From NCBI GenBank assembly GCA_009839505.1, contig VXPO01000096.1:42824-106823 (forward strand): 64,000 nucleotides of DNA. The letters are read 5' to 3'. Made by a program: the position numbers and the translations under genes. Positions 43,602 through 51,939 of this stretch are shown piece after piece (within the stretch, counting starts at the first letter, position 1; every line of letters begins with the position of its first letter). This stretch comes from Gammaproteobacteria bacterium. Lineage in GTDB: Bacteria; Pseudomonadota; Gammaproteobacteria; Pseudomonadales; Azotimanducaceae. Under the pieces are notes generated by a model, which had not been told where the DNA came from, did not search any database, and worked only from the letters and a program-made list of their open reading frames with translations.

Positions 43602-45604
43602 TGGCGGAGGTCGGCGACAGCGTCAAGCGTGCCATCGACGCGCTCAAGGCGAACCGGCCCTTGCGCGCCGAAGAGATCTGCCGCGATCACCTGCTCATGG
43701 ATCCCGGCAGCGTCCAGCACATCGCGCTGCTCGGTCGCGCGCTGGCGAAACAGGGACGTCTCGACGAGGCCGCGGCACAGGTGGACGGGGCCATCGCGCT
43801 GGCGCCGGAACAACCGTTGCTGTACGAAGATCTCGGCAGCGTGCGGGCCTTGCAGGGTCGCTACGAGGAGGCCGTGCCGCTGTTCGAGAAGGCCATCGGC
43901 CTCGACCCGCGCCTTCCCCTGGCGCACAAGAAGCTGGGTCAGGCCCTGGCGGCGCTGGGTCGGGGCGAAGAGGCGGACCGGCGCTTCGAGTCCTACTTCG
44001 ACCGTGATCCGGTCACGGGCCAGGTGGCCGAGGCAGCGGATCATCTCCGCGCCGGGCGGGCCGACGAGGCGATCACCACGCTGCGGGACGTCCTGCGCGG
44101 ACATCCGGAACACGTCGCCGCGATGCGCTACCTGGCGCTCGCCTACTGGCGCGAGAAGAACAAGCCGGGGGATGCTGAGGCATGGCTGCGACGTGCGACT
44201 TCGACGGCCCCCGATTTCGTTCCCGGCTGGATGACCCTCGGCTTGGTGCTGCTCGACAACAACAAGGCCGCCGACGCCATCGAAGCCTACCGGCACGCGA
44301 CTCGTCTGGAACCAGCCAACGCCGCGGCCTGGGCCGGTCTCGGCAATGCGTTCTCGCAAGCGGGCAACCAGGACGACAGTGTCGCTGCCTACGCCAAGTC
44401 GCTAGAGCTGAATCCCCGCGTTGCCGGCGTCCACATGAGCCATGGCCATGCGTTGAAGACCATCGGCCGGCAGGAGGAGGCGCTCGTCGCCTACCGGGCC
44501 GCGATTGCCGCGCGACCCCGCTTCGGCGAGGTGTACTGGAGCATGGCCAACCTCAAGGTGTTCCGCTTCGAGCCATCCGAAATCCGCGCCATGGAGGATC
44601 AGCTTGCCCGCGGCGACCTGACCGACAGCGAACGGGTGCATTTCTCCTTCGCATTGGGCAAGGCTTTCGAGGATGCCGGCGACATCGACGCCGCCTGGTC
44701 GCACTATGACGCTGGCAACCGCCTACAGCGCCCACAGGTGAAGCACGATCCGCTGGAACTTGAAAAGCGCCACGACGACATCCGGCGGGTGTTCAACCGC
44801 GAGTTCATCGAAAGCCACGCGGGACAAGGCCACGACGCGCCGGACCCGATCCTGATCGTCGGCCTGCCGCGTTCGGGGTCGACCCTAGTGGAGCAGATCC
44901 TCGCCAGCCACAGCCAGGTGGAAGGCACCGCGGAGCTGCCTGCACTGGGCCGCATCGCGACGTCCATCGGGCGTTTCCGCGCCGACGGGGCCACCTTCCC
45001 GGATGCGGTTGCGGACCTCGAGGGCTCGGATTGGAAGGCCTACGGCCAGCGCTACCTGGAAGAAGCCGCGCGGCATCGGTTCGACGGGCGACCGTTGTTC
45101 ACCGACAAGATGCCGAACAACTTTCCGCTGCTGGGGCTGCTGCACCTGATCCTGCCCAACGCCAAGGTGATCGACGCCCGTCGGCATCCCCTGGACAGTT
45201 GCCTCGGGTGCTACAAGCAATTGTTCGCCAAGGGCCAGAACTTCACCTACGACTTGGATGACCTGGCGCACTACTACCGCCACTACGACGCCATCATGCG
45301 CCACTGGCGGGAGATCCTGCCCGGCAAAATCCTGACCGTCCACTACGAGGATACGGTGACCGACCTCGAAACCCAGGTGCGCCGACTCCTCGACCACTGC
45401 GGCCTACCCTTTGAGGACTCCTGCGTGCAGTTCCACGAGACCCGCCGAGCGGTCCGGACGGCGAGTTCGGAGCAGGTGCGCCAACCCATCTACTTCGACG
45501 CGCTAGGGAAGTGGCGGCAATACGCGCACCACTTCGAGTGGCTTGTGGATGAACTCGCGCCGGTCATCGACGCGCTGCCGGAGACGGTAAGAGAGGCGGG
45601 CTAA
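43601..45604 (+). CDS. TPR-repeat protein sulfotransferase
   Basis: The 667-residue protein has about nine TPR units in residues 1-380 (for example LLYEDLGSVRALQGRYEEAVPLFEKAIGLDP) and a C-terminal sulfotransferase domain. That domain starts with ILIVGLPRSGSTLVEQILASH (418-438), the 5'-PSB motif for PAPS, and continues with DKMPNNFPLLGLLHLILPNAKVIDARRHP (3'-PB region). Such proteins sulfate peptides or carbohydrates, the TPR region presenting the substrate. It starts inside the stop of the beta-hydroxylase gene, so the two modification enzymes probably act on one product (inference). Its end overlaps the convergent DyP gene by four bases. Confidence 0.92.
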   Translation: MAEVGDSVKRAIDALKANRPLRAEEICRDHLLMDPGSVQHIALLGRALAKQGRLDEAAAQVDGAIALAPEQPLLYEDLGSVRALQGRYEEAVPLFEKAIGLDPRLPLAHKKLGQALAALGRGEEADRRFESYFDRDPVTGQVAEAADHLRAGRADEAITTLRDVLRGHPEHVAAMRYLALAYWREKNKPGDAEAWLRRATSTAPDFVPGWMTLGLVLLDNNKAADAIEAYRHATRLEPANAAAWAGLGNAFSQAGNQDDSVAAYAKSLELNPRVAGVHMSHGHALKTIGRQEEALVAYRAAIAARPRFGEVYWSMANLKVFRFEPSEIRAMEDQLARGDLTDSERVHFSFALGKAFEDAGDIDAAWSHYDAGNRLQRPQVKHDPLELEKRHDDIRRVFNREFIESHAGQGHDAPDPILIVGLPRSGSTLVEQILASHSQVEGTAELPALGRIATSIGRFRADGATFPDAVADLEGSDWKAYGQRYLEEAARHRFDGRPLFTDKMPNNFPLLGLLHLILPNAKVIDARRHPLDSCLGCYKQLFAKGQNFTYDLDDLAHYYRHYDAIMRHWREILPGKILTVHYEDTVTDLETQVRRLLDHCGLPFEDSCVQFHETRRAVRTASSEQVRQPIYFDALGKWRQYAHHFEWLVDELAPVIDALPETVREAG

Positions 45605-46482
45605 CCCATGCAGGCGAGCAGCACGTCGAGGGGCGGAGCGTAGAAGAAGCTGCCGCTTACCGGCTTCGAGTACCCGAGCAAACGGTCCCGGCGACCATCG
45701 TCGGACAGGCCGAACATCGACTGGAGCAACCAATCGAAGCGGTCCAGGTTCGCGCTGAACGCGAGGAAGTAGAGACCGGCGTCCCGGACCCCGCCCACCG
45801 GTGAACTGCGCCGATAGATCTTGACCGCTTCGCCGCCACGGGCGATGTCGGTTCGGCTCACATGGCTGTCCGGCGGCATTGCATCGCCGGTGAGTTCCAC
45901 GCTGTCGGGTTTGGTGCGCCCGATCACGCGTTCCTGGTCGGCAACCGGCAGGGCCCAGAACCCCGTCAGATCGTGCAGCCAACGCTGGGCCAGGACGAAG
46001 CTGCCGCCGGCGAGTTCGCCGTCCAGCAGCGCGGCACGGAAGCGCGCATCGTCCTTCGGATTCGCCGACCCGTCGACGAAACCCGTGAGGTCGCGGCTGT
46101 CGCGGAACATGAAGCCCTGTTCTTCCCGCGCGATCCGGGCCACCGGAGCCAGTGCCTCGCGCCAGTCGAGGGCGCGCGCAAAGAGCTCGTCGCGCTCGGC
46201 ACCGTGCAGCCACACGAACAGATCCTGTTGCGTGGCGGGCGCGGAGAAGCCTTGGATGCCTTCGATGGGCGCGAACGCACGCATGCCCGGGGGTGAAGTC
46301 AGAACGTCGAGGCTTGCAGTCAGCCTCGGGCCGAAGGCGACCACCTCCGAGCCCGTCGAAATCGGCGCCACCGACAGTCCGTCCAGCCGGAGTTGCTTCG
46401 GCGCGTCCCGGAAGCCGAACTCGAGGAAGACGTGGTGGCTGCTCGGCTCTCGAAAGATCCCCGATTGATGTCGGTCGGCCAT
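45601..46482 (-). CDS. Dye-decolourising (DyP-type) heme peroxidase
   Basis: The 293-residue protein has the DyP motif GFVDGSANP (GxxDG at 134-138, catalytic D137), a proximal heme His H207 (DSHVSRTD), and the distal Arg R224 (KIYRRSSP). C-terminal FAFSANLDRFDWLLQSMFG and PPLDVLLACMG complete the ferredoxin-like fold. There is no signal peptide, so this is a cytoplasmic B-type-like enzyme. DyPs oxidise dyes, phenolics or Mn(II) with hydrogen peroxide, and some are packed into encapsulins; no encapsulin gene is seen. ATG 46482 is chosen because upstream residues lack similarity and overlap the divergent sugar transferase promoter. Confidence 0.93.
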   Translation of the reverse strand: MADRHQSGIFREPSSHHVFLEFGFRDAPKQLRLDGLSVAPISTGSEVVAFGPRLTASLDVLTSPPGMRAFAPIEGIQGFSAPATQQDLFVWLHGAERDELFARALDWREALAPVARIAREEQGFMFRDSRDLTGFVDGSANPKDDARFRAALLDGELAGGSFVLAQRWLHDLTGFWALPVADQERVIGRTKPDSVELTGDAMPPDSHVSRTDIARGGEAVKIYRRSSPVGGVRDAGLYFLAFSANLDRFDWLLQSMFGLSDDGRRDRLLGYSKPVSGSFFYAPPLDVLLACMG

Positions 46483-46535
46483 GCGCGGCAGGGTATCAGG
46501 GACACCCATGCCCCGACAGGGCCGAGGGCGGCGGC

Positions 46536-46544
46536 TGCTATACT
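46536..46544 (+). promoter_or_regulatory. Extended -10 element of the sugar transferase gene
   Basis: TGC-TATACT (46536-46544) is an extended -10 box lying 23 bases before the GTG start at 46568. No good -35 is visible, as is usual for extended -10 promoters. Confidence 0.4.
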
Positions 46545-46567
46545 CGCCCGCGTGGTTCGCACGCGCC

Positions 46568-47302
46568 GTGGTTCGCACGGGCGTTGTCAGGGGAGGGCAG
46601 CGGCTTGATTCGGGTGCAGTTGAAGGTAACGGCGCTCTGAGACGGCTTTTTGACATCCTGCTGGCGAGCGTTGCTCTGTTGCTGTTCTCTCCGCTCATTC
46701 TCGCGGCGTCCCTGGCGGTGCTGGCGGGAAACCCGGGGCCGGTGTTCTATCGCGCACCACGGGTGGGGCTGCGCGGCAAGGTCTTCACCATGGTCAAGTT
46801 GCGGACCATGTACGTGCGCGGTGGCGACGGCGGCAGCGTGATCACCGCAGCGGAGGATGTGCGTGTGTTCCCCGTGGGCCGCTGGCTGCGGCGCATGCGC
46901 CTGGACGAGTTGCCGCAACTACTCAACATCATCCGGGGCGACATGTCCTTTTTCGGCCCGAGGGCGCGGGATCCGAAGGTCGTCGAACGCTACACGGACC
47001 TGCACCGAGAAACGCTCAACGTGCTGCCCGGCCTGACCAGTCCCGGGACGCTTTATTACCTGTCTCACGCCGAGCAGACCCTGGTCACCGACGACCCGGA
47101 GCGCGAGTACCACGATCGGATTCTCCCGGTGAAACTCGCTCTCGACATCGAGTACGTGCGCAGCCGCACCTTCCTCACCGACATCGGCGTCGTCCTGCGC
47201 GCGTTCGGAACGGTGCTGGGCATCCGTAGGTCCGGGTTCGATCCGGCAGATGTCGACAAGGTGCGCCCCTTCATCGAGCCGATGCGCAACGCATCGGCCT
47301 GA
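46568..47302 (+). CDS. Undecaprenyl-phosphate sugar transferase (ExoY/WcaJ C-terminal type)
   Basis: The protein of about 244 residues is the short bacterial sugar transferase form. It has one membrane-reentrant helix (LLASVALLLFSPLILAASLAVLAG), the KLRTM motif, and the catalytic block LRRMRLDELPQLLNIIRGDMSFFGPRA. It moves a sugar-1-phosphate from UDP-sugar to undecaprenyl phosphate, starting an exopolysaccharide or O-unit. The GTG at 46568 follows an extended -10 box; ATGs further upstream overlap the divergent DyP gene. No other polysaccharide genes are adjacent, so it is an orphan initiator here. Confidence 0.87.
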   Translation: MVRTGVVRGGQRLDSGAVEGNGALRRLFDILLASVALLLFSPLILAASLAVLAGNPGPVFYRAPRVGLRGKVFTMVKLRTMYVRGGDGGSVITAAEDVRVFPVGRWLRRMRLDELPQLLNIIRGDMSFFGPRARDPKVVERYTDLHRETLNVLPGLTSPGTLYYLSHAEQTLVTDDPEREYHDRILPVKLALDIEYVRSRTFLTDIGVVLRAFGTVLGIRRSGFDPADVDKVRPFIEPMRNASA

Positions 47303-47326
47303 ACCGGGGTTCACACCCTACGCCGG

Positions 47327-47332
47327 TATACT
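47327..47332 (+). promoter_or_regulatory. -10-like TATACT before the rhodanese gene
   Basis: TATACTCGCC lies 30 bases before the ATG at 47363 and repeats the TATACTCGCC context found before the sugar transferase gene. No convincing -35 accompanies it. Confidence 0.3.
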
Positions 47333-47362
47333 CGCCTCCCGGTGTCGAACGGGAGCTAGCCC

Positions 47363-47791
47363 ATGCCCATCAAGCGCATCTTCGCCGTGGTCGAGGAGGT
47401 CAAGCGCGGGATCGAGAACCTGTCCGTCGAGGGCTTGAAGGTTGAACTGGACGATCCGGGTCTGCTCCTCGTGGACATCCGCGAGATCCAGGAACGCGTC
47501 GATCTCGGCGCGATCCCGGGCTCCAAGCACGCGCCCCGGGGCATGCTGGAGTTCTGGGCCGATCCGGCGAGTCCCTACTACCGAGACTGGTTCGACCGCG
47601 AGGACCGGCGCATCGTGCTGTTTTGTGCGGGCGGCGGCCGCTCCGCACTGGCCGCGAAGGCGCTTGGCGAGATGGGTTTCACCAACGTCGCCCACCTGGA
47701 GGCGGGGTTCACCGGCTGGCAGCAGGCGGGCGAGGAGGTCGAGGACGTGAGCGCGAGCAGCCGTTGGGTGCGAAGAGGGAACGCCCGTTAG
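47363..47791 (+). CDS. Single-domain rhodanese-like sulfurtransferase
   Basis: The 142-residue protein is one rhodanese domain with the active-site loop CAGGGRS (C88-S94), the LLVDIRE strand, and the DLGAIPGSKHAPRGMLEFW segment typical of the GlpE/PspE-like group. It has an N-terminal helical extension of about 25 residues and no signal peptide. It should carry a persulfide on C88 in the cytoplasm. GGGAGC upstream serves as Shine-Dalgarno. It is convergent with the PQQ dehydrogenase gene, separated by two bases, so a shared function is not implied. Confidence 0.9.
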   Translation: MPIKRIFAVVEEVKRGIENLSVEGLKVELDDPGLLLVDIREIQERVDLGAIPGSKHAPRGMLEFWADPASPYYRDWFDREDRRIVLFCAGGGRSALAAKALGEMGFTNVAHLEAGFTGWQQAGEEVEDVSASSRWVRRGNAR

Positions 47792-47793
47792 AC

Positions 47794-49503
47794 CTAGCGC
47801 TTCTCGTCCAGCCCGAAAACCCAGAGAACACCCCCCTGGGGCACCGCGAGATCGGTGTAGCCCAGATCCCTGAGCGACTGCTGTTGGCGTTCGGCGTCGA
47901 CGCCCCAGCCGGACAGCACGGCGACGTACTGTCTGCCGTTCACCGCGTAGGACGACGGCACGCCGGTGATGCCGGAGTTCGTGCGTTGCTGCCACAGCAA
48001 GTCTCCGTTGGTGGCATCGAACGCGCGAAAGTAGCGGTCGTTGGTGCCGCCCATGAACACCAGGTCGCCGGCGGTGGCGAGCACCGGCCCCCAGTTGTGG
48101 CTCTTGAAGGCCACGCTCCAGACCTTCTCGAAGGTATCCACATGCCACGCCTGCAGTTCGCCGATGGTCGCGGTGTCCGGGTCCAGAATCAGGGTGAAGG
48201 TCTCCATATTCGCGCCCATGAAGGTCCGGCCTTCCCGGTATTCCTCCTCGACGCCTTCGAGGTGAGCGCAGACGTTGTCGTTGGCCGGTACGTAGAGCAG
48301 CCGGGTGCGGGGCGAGAACGCCGCCGGCGGCCAGTCCTTGCCGCCCCAGTGGGAGGGACAGAAGGTTGCGGCCTTGCCGATGCCGGGCTTCCTGGCGTCG
48401 TCGTAGGACACCCGCCCCGTGGCGGGGTCCACGGCGGTGATGACGTCCTGTCTGACGTACGGCTTCGCGTCGACGAAGCCGATGCTTCCTTCCTTGCGTT
48501 CCAAGAACCACAGGTAGCCGTTGCGCCCGGGATGGACCAGTCCGGCGATCCGGCGTCCGGCACGCTGGAATTGGATCAACAGCGGTGCAGACACTTCGTC
48601 CCAGTCCCACGAGTCGTTCCAGTGGTACTGGTGGTAGCTGGCGAGCTCGCCCGAGTCGACGTCGAGGGCGATCACCGAGGTTGCGTAGAGGTTGTCCCCG
48701 GCGCGGGCGTCTCCCGTCCATGGTCCGCCGTTGCCCGTCCCCCAGTAGCTGAGCCGGGTCGCCGGATCGTAGGAACCCGTGATCCACACCGGTACGCCGC
48801 CGGTCTTCCAACTGTCGCCTGGCCAGGATTCGCTACCCGGTTCGCCGGGTGCGGGTACCGTGTAGGTCTTCCACGCGGGCTCCCCGGTCGTCGCGTCGAG
48901 GGCGGCGACGAAACCGCGAATGCCGAACTCGCCACCGGACACGCCGACCATGACCTTGCCGGCCGCCACCAGCGGCGCAAGGGTCATGTAGTAGCCCGCA
49001 CCGTAGTCCTCGACCTCCGTCTCCCAGACGACCTCGCCGGTGACGGCATCGAGAGCGACCACGTAGCAGTCCGCGGTTGCCATGAACACCAGGGCGCCGT
49101 GCAGCCCCACCCCCCGGTTCGTGGGATGCATCTGCCAGAGGTCTTCCGGCAGGTCGCGCTGATAGCGCCACAACTGTTCGCCCGTCGCCGCGTCGAGTGC
49201 GATCACGTGGTTGTGCGGGGTGGTGATGAACATCCGGCCGTCGTTGACCACGGGCGGCGCCTGGTGGCCTTCGCGCAGCCCCGTGGAGAAGGTCCACAAC
49301 GGCTTCAGGCGCTCGACGTTGTCGACGTTGATCTCGTCGAGCGGACTGTAGCCGTGGGAGTCGAACGTGCGCCGGTACATGAGCCAGTTGCCCGGCTCCG
49401 GATTCGCGAGGCGTTCGTCGGTGACGGCGGCGTATTCCGCGCCCCCGGCATGGAGCCCGGAGAACGCCAGCGCACCCAAGAGGCAGATGCGGAGAAATCG
49501 CAT
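47794..49503 (-). CDS. PQQ-dependent alcohol dehydrogenase, lanthanide-type signature
   Basis: The 569-residue protein has a signal peptide (1-22) and an eight-bladed PQQ propeller with repeated ALDAxTGExxW tryptophan-docking motifs. The predicted metal ligands are E192 (GEFGIRG), N258 (TGNGGPW) and the catalytic Asp D300. D302 follows two residues later (SWDWDE). In methanol and ethanol dehydrogenases an Asp at this +2 position marks lanthanide-dependent enzymes such as XoxF and PedH, where calcium enzymes have Ala or Ser. The vicinal Cys-Cys disulfide of MDH is absent (only C146 nearby). There is no cytochrome domain. A Rieske protein gene lies just upstream and may supply the electron acceptor. 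Substrate unknown. Confidence 0.9.
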   Translation of the reverse strand: MRFLRICLLGALAFSGLHAGGAEYAAVTDERLANPEPGNWLMYRRTFDSHGYSPLDEINVDNVERLKPLWTFSTGLREGHQAPPVVNDGRMFITTPHNHVIALDAATGEQLWRYQRDLPEDLWQMHPTNRGVGLHGALVFMATADCYVVALDAVTGEVVWETEVEDYGAGYYMTLAPLVAAGKVMVGVSGGEFGIRGFVAALDATTGEPAWKTYTVPAPGEPGSESWPGDSWKTGGVPVWITGSYDPATRLSYWGTGNGGPWTGDARAGDNLYATSVIALDVDSGELASYHQYHWNDSWDWDEVSAPLLIQFQRAGRRIAGLVHPGRNGYLWFLERKEGSIGFVDAKPYVRQDVITAVDPATGRVSYDDARKPGIGKAATFCPSHWGGKDWPPAAFSPRTRLLYVPANDNVCAHLEGVEEEYREGRTFMGANMETFTLILDPDTATIGELQAWHVDTFEKVWSVAFKSHNWGPVLATAGDLVFMGGTNDRYFRAFDATNGDLLWQQRTNSGITGVPSSYAVNGRQYVAVLSGWGVDAERQQQSLRDLGYTDLAVPQGGVLWVFGLDEKR

Positions 49504-49532
49504 GATTCGAGTCCTTGTTGTGAGTCGTGCCG

Positions 49533-50078
49533 TCAAGGTGGCTCGGGGCCCACCCGCCGGGAGAAGCCGCCGGTCACTTTGAACACGCCGGCGGCAAGCT
49601 CGACCCGCAGCATCGCGAGCGGCTTCGACGCAGGTCCGTTGACCACCCGCGCGGCGTCGGCGACGTCGAACTCGGAGCCGTGGCATGGGCAGACGAGGTG
49701 TCGGCTCTCGGGGCGCCAGCCGTTCACCTCGCATCCCGTGTGTGTGCAGGCGGCGGAGAACACGAGGATGGATCCGGGCGGTGCGTCGACGGCGTAGCGC
49801 CGTGCCTTTGGCGACAGGCGGTCGCTGTCTATGCGGACCATGGCGAGTTGGTTGTGCAGCGAGCCATCCCGGACCACGCCGCTCCCCGGTTCCTTCGGGA
49901 ATGCCGAGACCGGCTCCGTGTCGATGTCATCCGGGGCGATGTCGACCCCGGCGCGGTCACCGAAGGCGTGGACCAGGACATCTCCGGGTTGAGGTTTGGC
50001 GCGGCGGGGTTTGGCGGCAGTGACCGGGCGTATCAGAACGAGGCTGCCTGTGGCCGCGACGAGTTGACGCCGGTTCAT
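49533..50078 (-). CDS. Exported Rieske [2Fe-2S] protein
   Basis: The 181-residue protein has a twin-arginine-like signal (NRRQLVAATGSLVLIRP) and a C-terminal Rieske domain. C111-T-H113 and C130-P-C132-H133 give the four cluster ligands (C111, H113, C130, H133). C116 and C132 form the bc1-type disulfide pair, which raises the redox potential. It does not look like a bc1 subunit because its N-terminal part lacks the usual tether, and no cytochrome b gene is present. It lies 29 bases upstream of the PQQ dehydrogenase gene on the same strand, so an electron-transfer partnership is a reasonable inference. Confidence 0.9.
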   Translation of the reverse strand: MNRRQLVAATGSLVLIRPVTAAKPRRAKPQPGDVLVHAFGDRAGVDIAPDDIDTEPVSAFPKEPGSGVVRDGSLHNQLAMVRIDSDRLSPKARRYAVDAPPGSILVFSAACTHTGCEVNGWRPESRHLVCPCHGSEFDVADAARVVNGPASKPLAMLRVELAAGVFKVTGGFSRRVGPEPP

Positions 50079-50167
50079 CGTCCACGCTCGGAAATCTGGG
50101 AGCATGTCATGCGGCGGGCGCCCATATTCATTAGTCTATCAATCCCGTCCTCGCTATCGGTTCATGC

Positions 50168-51466
50168 ATGTCGCCAGAAGATGACCAACAAGGCGGCGAA
50201 GCGTCTGTCCGCAACCGCCGTCTCCTAGCCGAGAACGATCCTGACATCCACGCCGCGCTTACCGGCGAAGAGGCACGCCAGAGTGCGGGCATCGAACTCA
50301 TTCCCTCGGAGAACTACACCTACCCGGAAGTGCTGGCCGCCTTGGGATCGGTGTTCACCAACAAGTACTCGGAAGGCTACCCGGGACGGCGCTACTACGG
50401 TGGCCAGGAATTCACCGACGTGATTGAGCGACTGGCGAGGAATCGGGCCCGGGAGATCTTCGGCGCCGAGCACGCCAACGTCCAGCCGCTGTCGGGCGCG
50501 CCCATGAACGCCGCGGTCTACCTGGTCATGCTGGAACCCGGGGACACCGTGCTCGGCATGGACCTTTCCCACGGCGGGCACCTCACCCACGGCGCTCCGG
50601 TTTCGCACATGGGTACGCTCTACAACTGGATCCGCTACAAGTCGGACCCGTCCAGGGAAGGTCGGATCGACTTCGACGAACTGCGCGAGACCGCCCGGCG
50701 GCATCGGCCGAAGATGGTCGTCTGCGGCTACTCGTCGTATCCGCGGGACTACGACTACGCCAAGTTCAAGGCGGTCGCCGACGAGGTGGGAGCGATGACC
50801 ATGGCCGATGTCTCGCACATCGGCGGGCTGATCGCAGGTGGTGTCATGGCCAATCCCTGCGACTACGGTTTCGACTTCGTCACCACCACGACCCACAAAT
50901 CGCTGCGAGGTCCCCGGGGCGGCATGATTCTCACCAAGAAGGACTATCGCCGAGAGGTCGACCGATCCGTATTCCCCGGTCTGCAGGGCGGCCCGCACAT
51001 GAACCAGGTGGCCGGCGTGGCCATCGCCCTGGGCAAGGCGCTCGAACCGGACTTCAAGGTCTACGCCCGGCAGGTGCTGGACAATGCCCAGGTACTGGCC
51101 GAGGCGTTGATGGAAGGCGGTGCGGAGCTTGTCACCGGTGGCACCGAGAACCACCTGATGGTGCTTGACTCCGTCGCCAGTTTCGGCATCGACGGACGCG
51201 TTGCCGAGGAAGCTCTCGACGCGGTCTCGATCACCTGCAACAAGCAGGTCGTCCCGGACGATCCGAACCCGCCGCTCAAGCCTAGCGGCATCCGCCTCGG
51301 TACGCCTGCCGCCACCACGCGGGGCATGGCGGCAGCGGAGATGCGCCTCCTCGGACGCTGGATCGTCGAGGCGCTCAGAAACCACGACGACGATGCGACC
51401 CTGGCGCGGATCAAGGGAGAAGTGGAGGAGACCTGCTCGGGATTCCCGGTCCCGGGCATCGACTGA
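50168..51466 (+). CDS. glyA: Serine hydroxymethyltransferase
   Basis: The 432-residue protein is a full-length SHMT: ELIPSENYTYPEVLAALGS (substrate-binding Glu and Ser), GYPGRRYYGG, QPLSGAPMNAAVY, LSHGGHLTHGAPVS, DVSHIGGLIAGG, and the Schiff-base lysine K244 in TTTTHKSLRGPRGG. It converts serine and tetrahydrofolate to glycine and 5,10-methylene-THF. Several normally invariant positions differ slightly: LSHGGHLTHGAPVSHMG replaces the usual AHGGHLTHGSxVNFSG. It may therefore be a second, specialised SHMT or one with altered substrate (a threonine aldolase-like or 2-methylserine activity are options). It stands alone, with no Shine-Dalgarno before the ATG at 50168. Confidence 0.88.
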   Translation: MSPEDDQQGGEASVRNRRLLAENDPDIHAALTGEEARQSAGIELIPSENYTYPEVLAALGSVFTNKYSEGYPGRRYYGGQEFTDVIERLARNRAREIFGAEHANVQPLSGAPMNAAVYLVMLEPGDTVLGMDLSHGGHLTHGAPVSHMGTLYNWIRYKSDPSREGRIDFDELRETARRHRPKMVVCGYSSYPRDYDYAKFKAVADEVGAMTMADVSHIGGLIAGGVMANPCDYGFDFVTTTTHKSLRGPRGGMILTKKDYRREVDRSVFPGLQGGPHMNQVAGVAIALGKALEPDFKVYARQVLDNAQVLAEALMEGGAELVTGGTENHLMVLDSVASFGIDGRVAEEALDAVSITCNKQVVPDDPNPPLKPSGIRLGTPAATTRGMAAAEMRLLGRWIVEALRNHDDDATLARIKGEVEETCSGFPVPGID

Positions 51467-51486
51467 TTGCTGCTGGCCCTACGACC

Positions 51487-51939
51487 TCAACCGACAAGGT
51501 GGTACACGTCGGTGCGCCGCTTCGCAGTGTCCTCTTCCCAGTCGCCGTACACCTCCCACGAACGACCGGCCAGCACGTGACCGCGTTCCCGGCACCAGGA
51601 AGTCACCGCCATGTGGACCCTGGGCAATTCCGAATAGTCGCCGAAATGGACGGCATGGGCCGCCTTGCCGGACGGCGTGTGGGAGCAAACCACGCCGTCC
51701 TCGGACGGGAATGGAGCGAGCACCTGCACGCCGATCTCGACATCGACCTGGCCATCGGCCGGCGGTCCGTACAACCAGATGTTGTGACCGAAACCCTCAA
51801 TGCCGTTGCCGCGAATGAACGTCCAGACGCGGTCCATGAGCGGGAAGATCTTGTCCGGGATGTCGGCCATCGCGAGGCGTGCTTTGATGGCCGCGATGGT
51901 CCTCGCCTCCACGTCGGCAAGTTCGATTTCAGGGGTCAT
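51487..51939 (-). CDS. GyrI-like (SOUL/effector-binding fold) small-molecule-binding protein
   Basis: The 150-residue protein resembles the GyrI/BmrR effector-binding fold: VDVEIGVQVLAPFPSEDGVVCSHTPSGKAAHAVHFGDYSELPRVHMAV, followed by GRSWEVYGDWEED. The conserved Glu near the end normally contacts a cationic ligand. The domain is free-standing with no DNA-binding part, so it may buffer or sense a small molecule. Its ATG lies 11 bases inside the end of the ankyrin gene, making it the last gene of the envelope-stress cluster. Given the polyamine genes upstream, a cationic ligand is an attractive idea (inference). Confidence 0.78.
   Translation of the reverse strand: MTPEIELADVEARTIAAIKARLAMADIPDKIFPLMDRVWTFIRGNGIEGFGHNIWLYGPPADGQVDVEIGVQVLAPFPSEDGVVCSHTPSGKAAHAVHFGDYSELPRVHMAVTSWCRERGHVLAGRSWEVYGDWEEDTAKRRTDVYHLVG

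Noticed and set aside
46605..46625. TTG at 46605 as sugar transferase start
   Set aside because: It is out of frame with the transferase domain; GTG 46568 is in frame and well placed behind an extended -10 box.
47623..49797. 724-codon open frame opposite the PQQ dehydrogenase
   Set aside because: The other strand encodes all PQQ propeller motifs. The antisense translation shows no domain.
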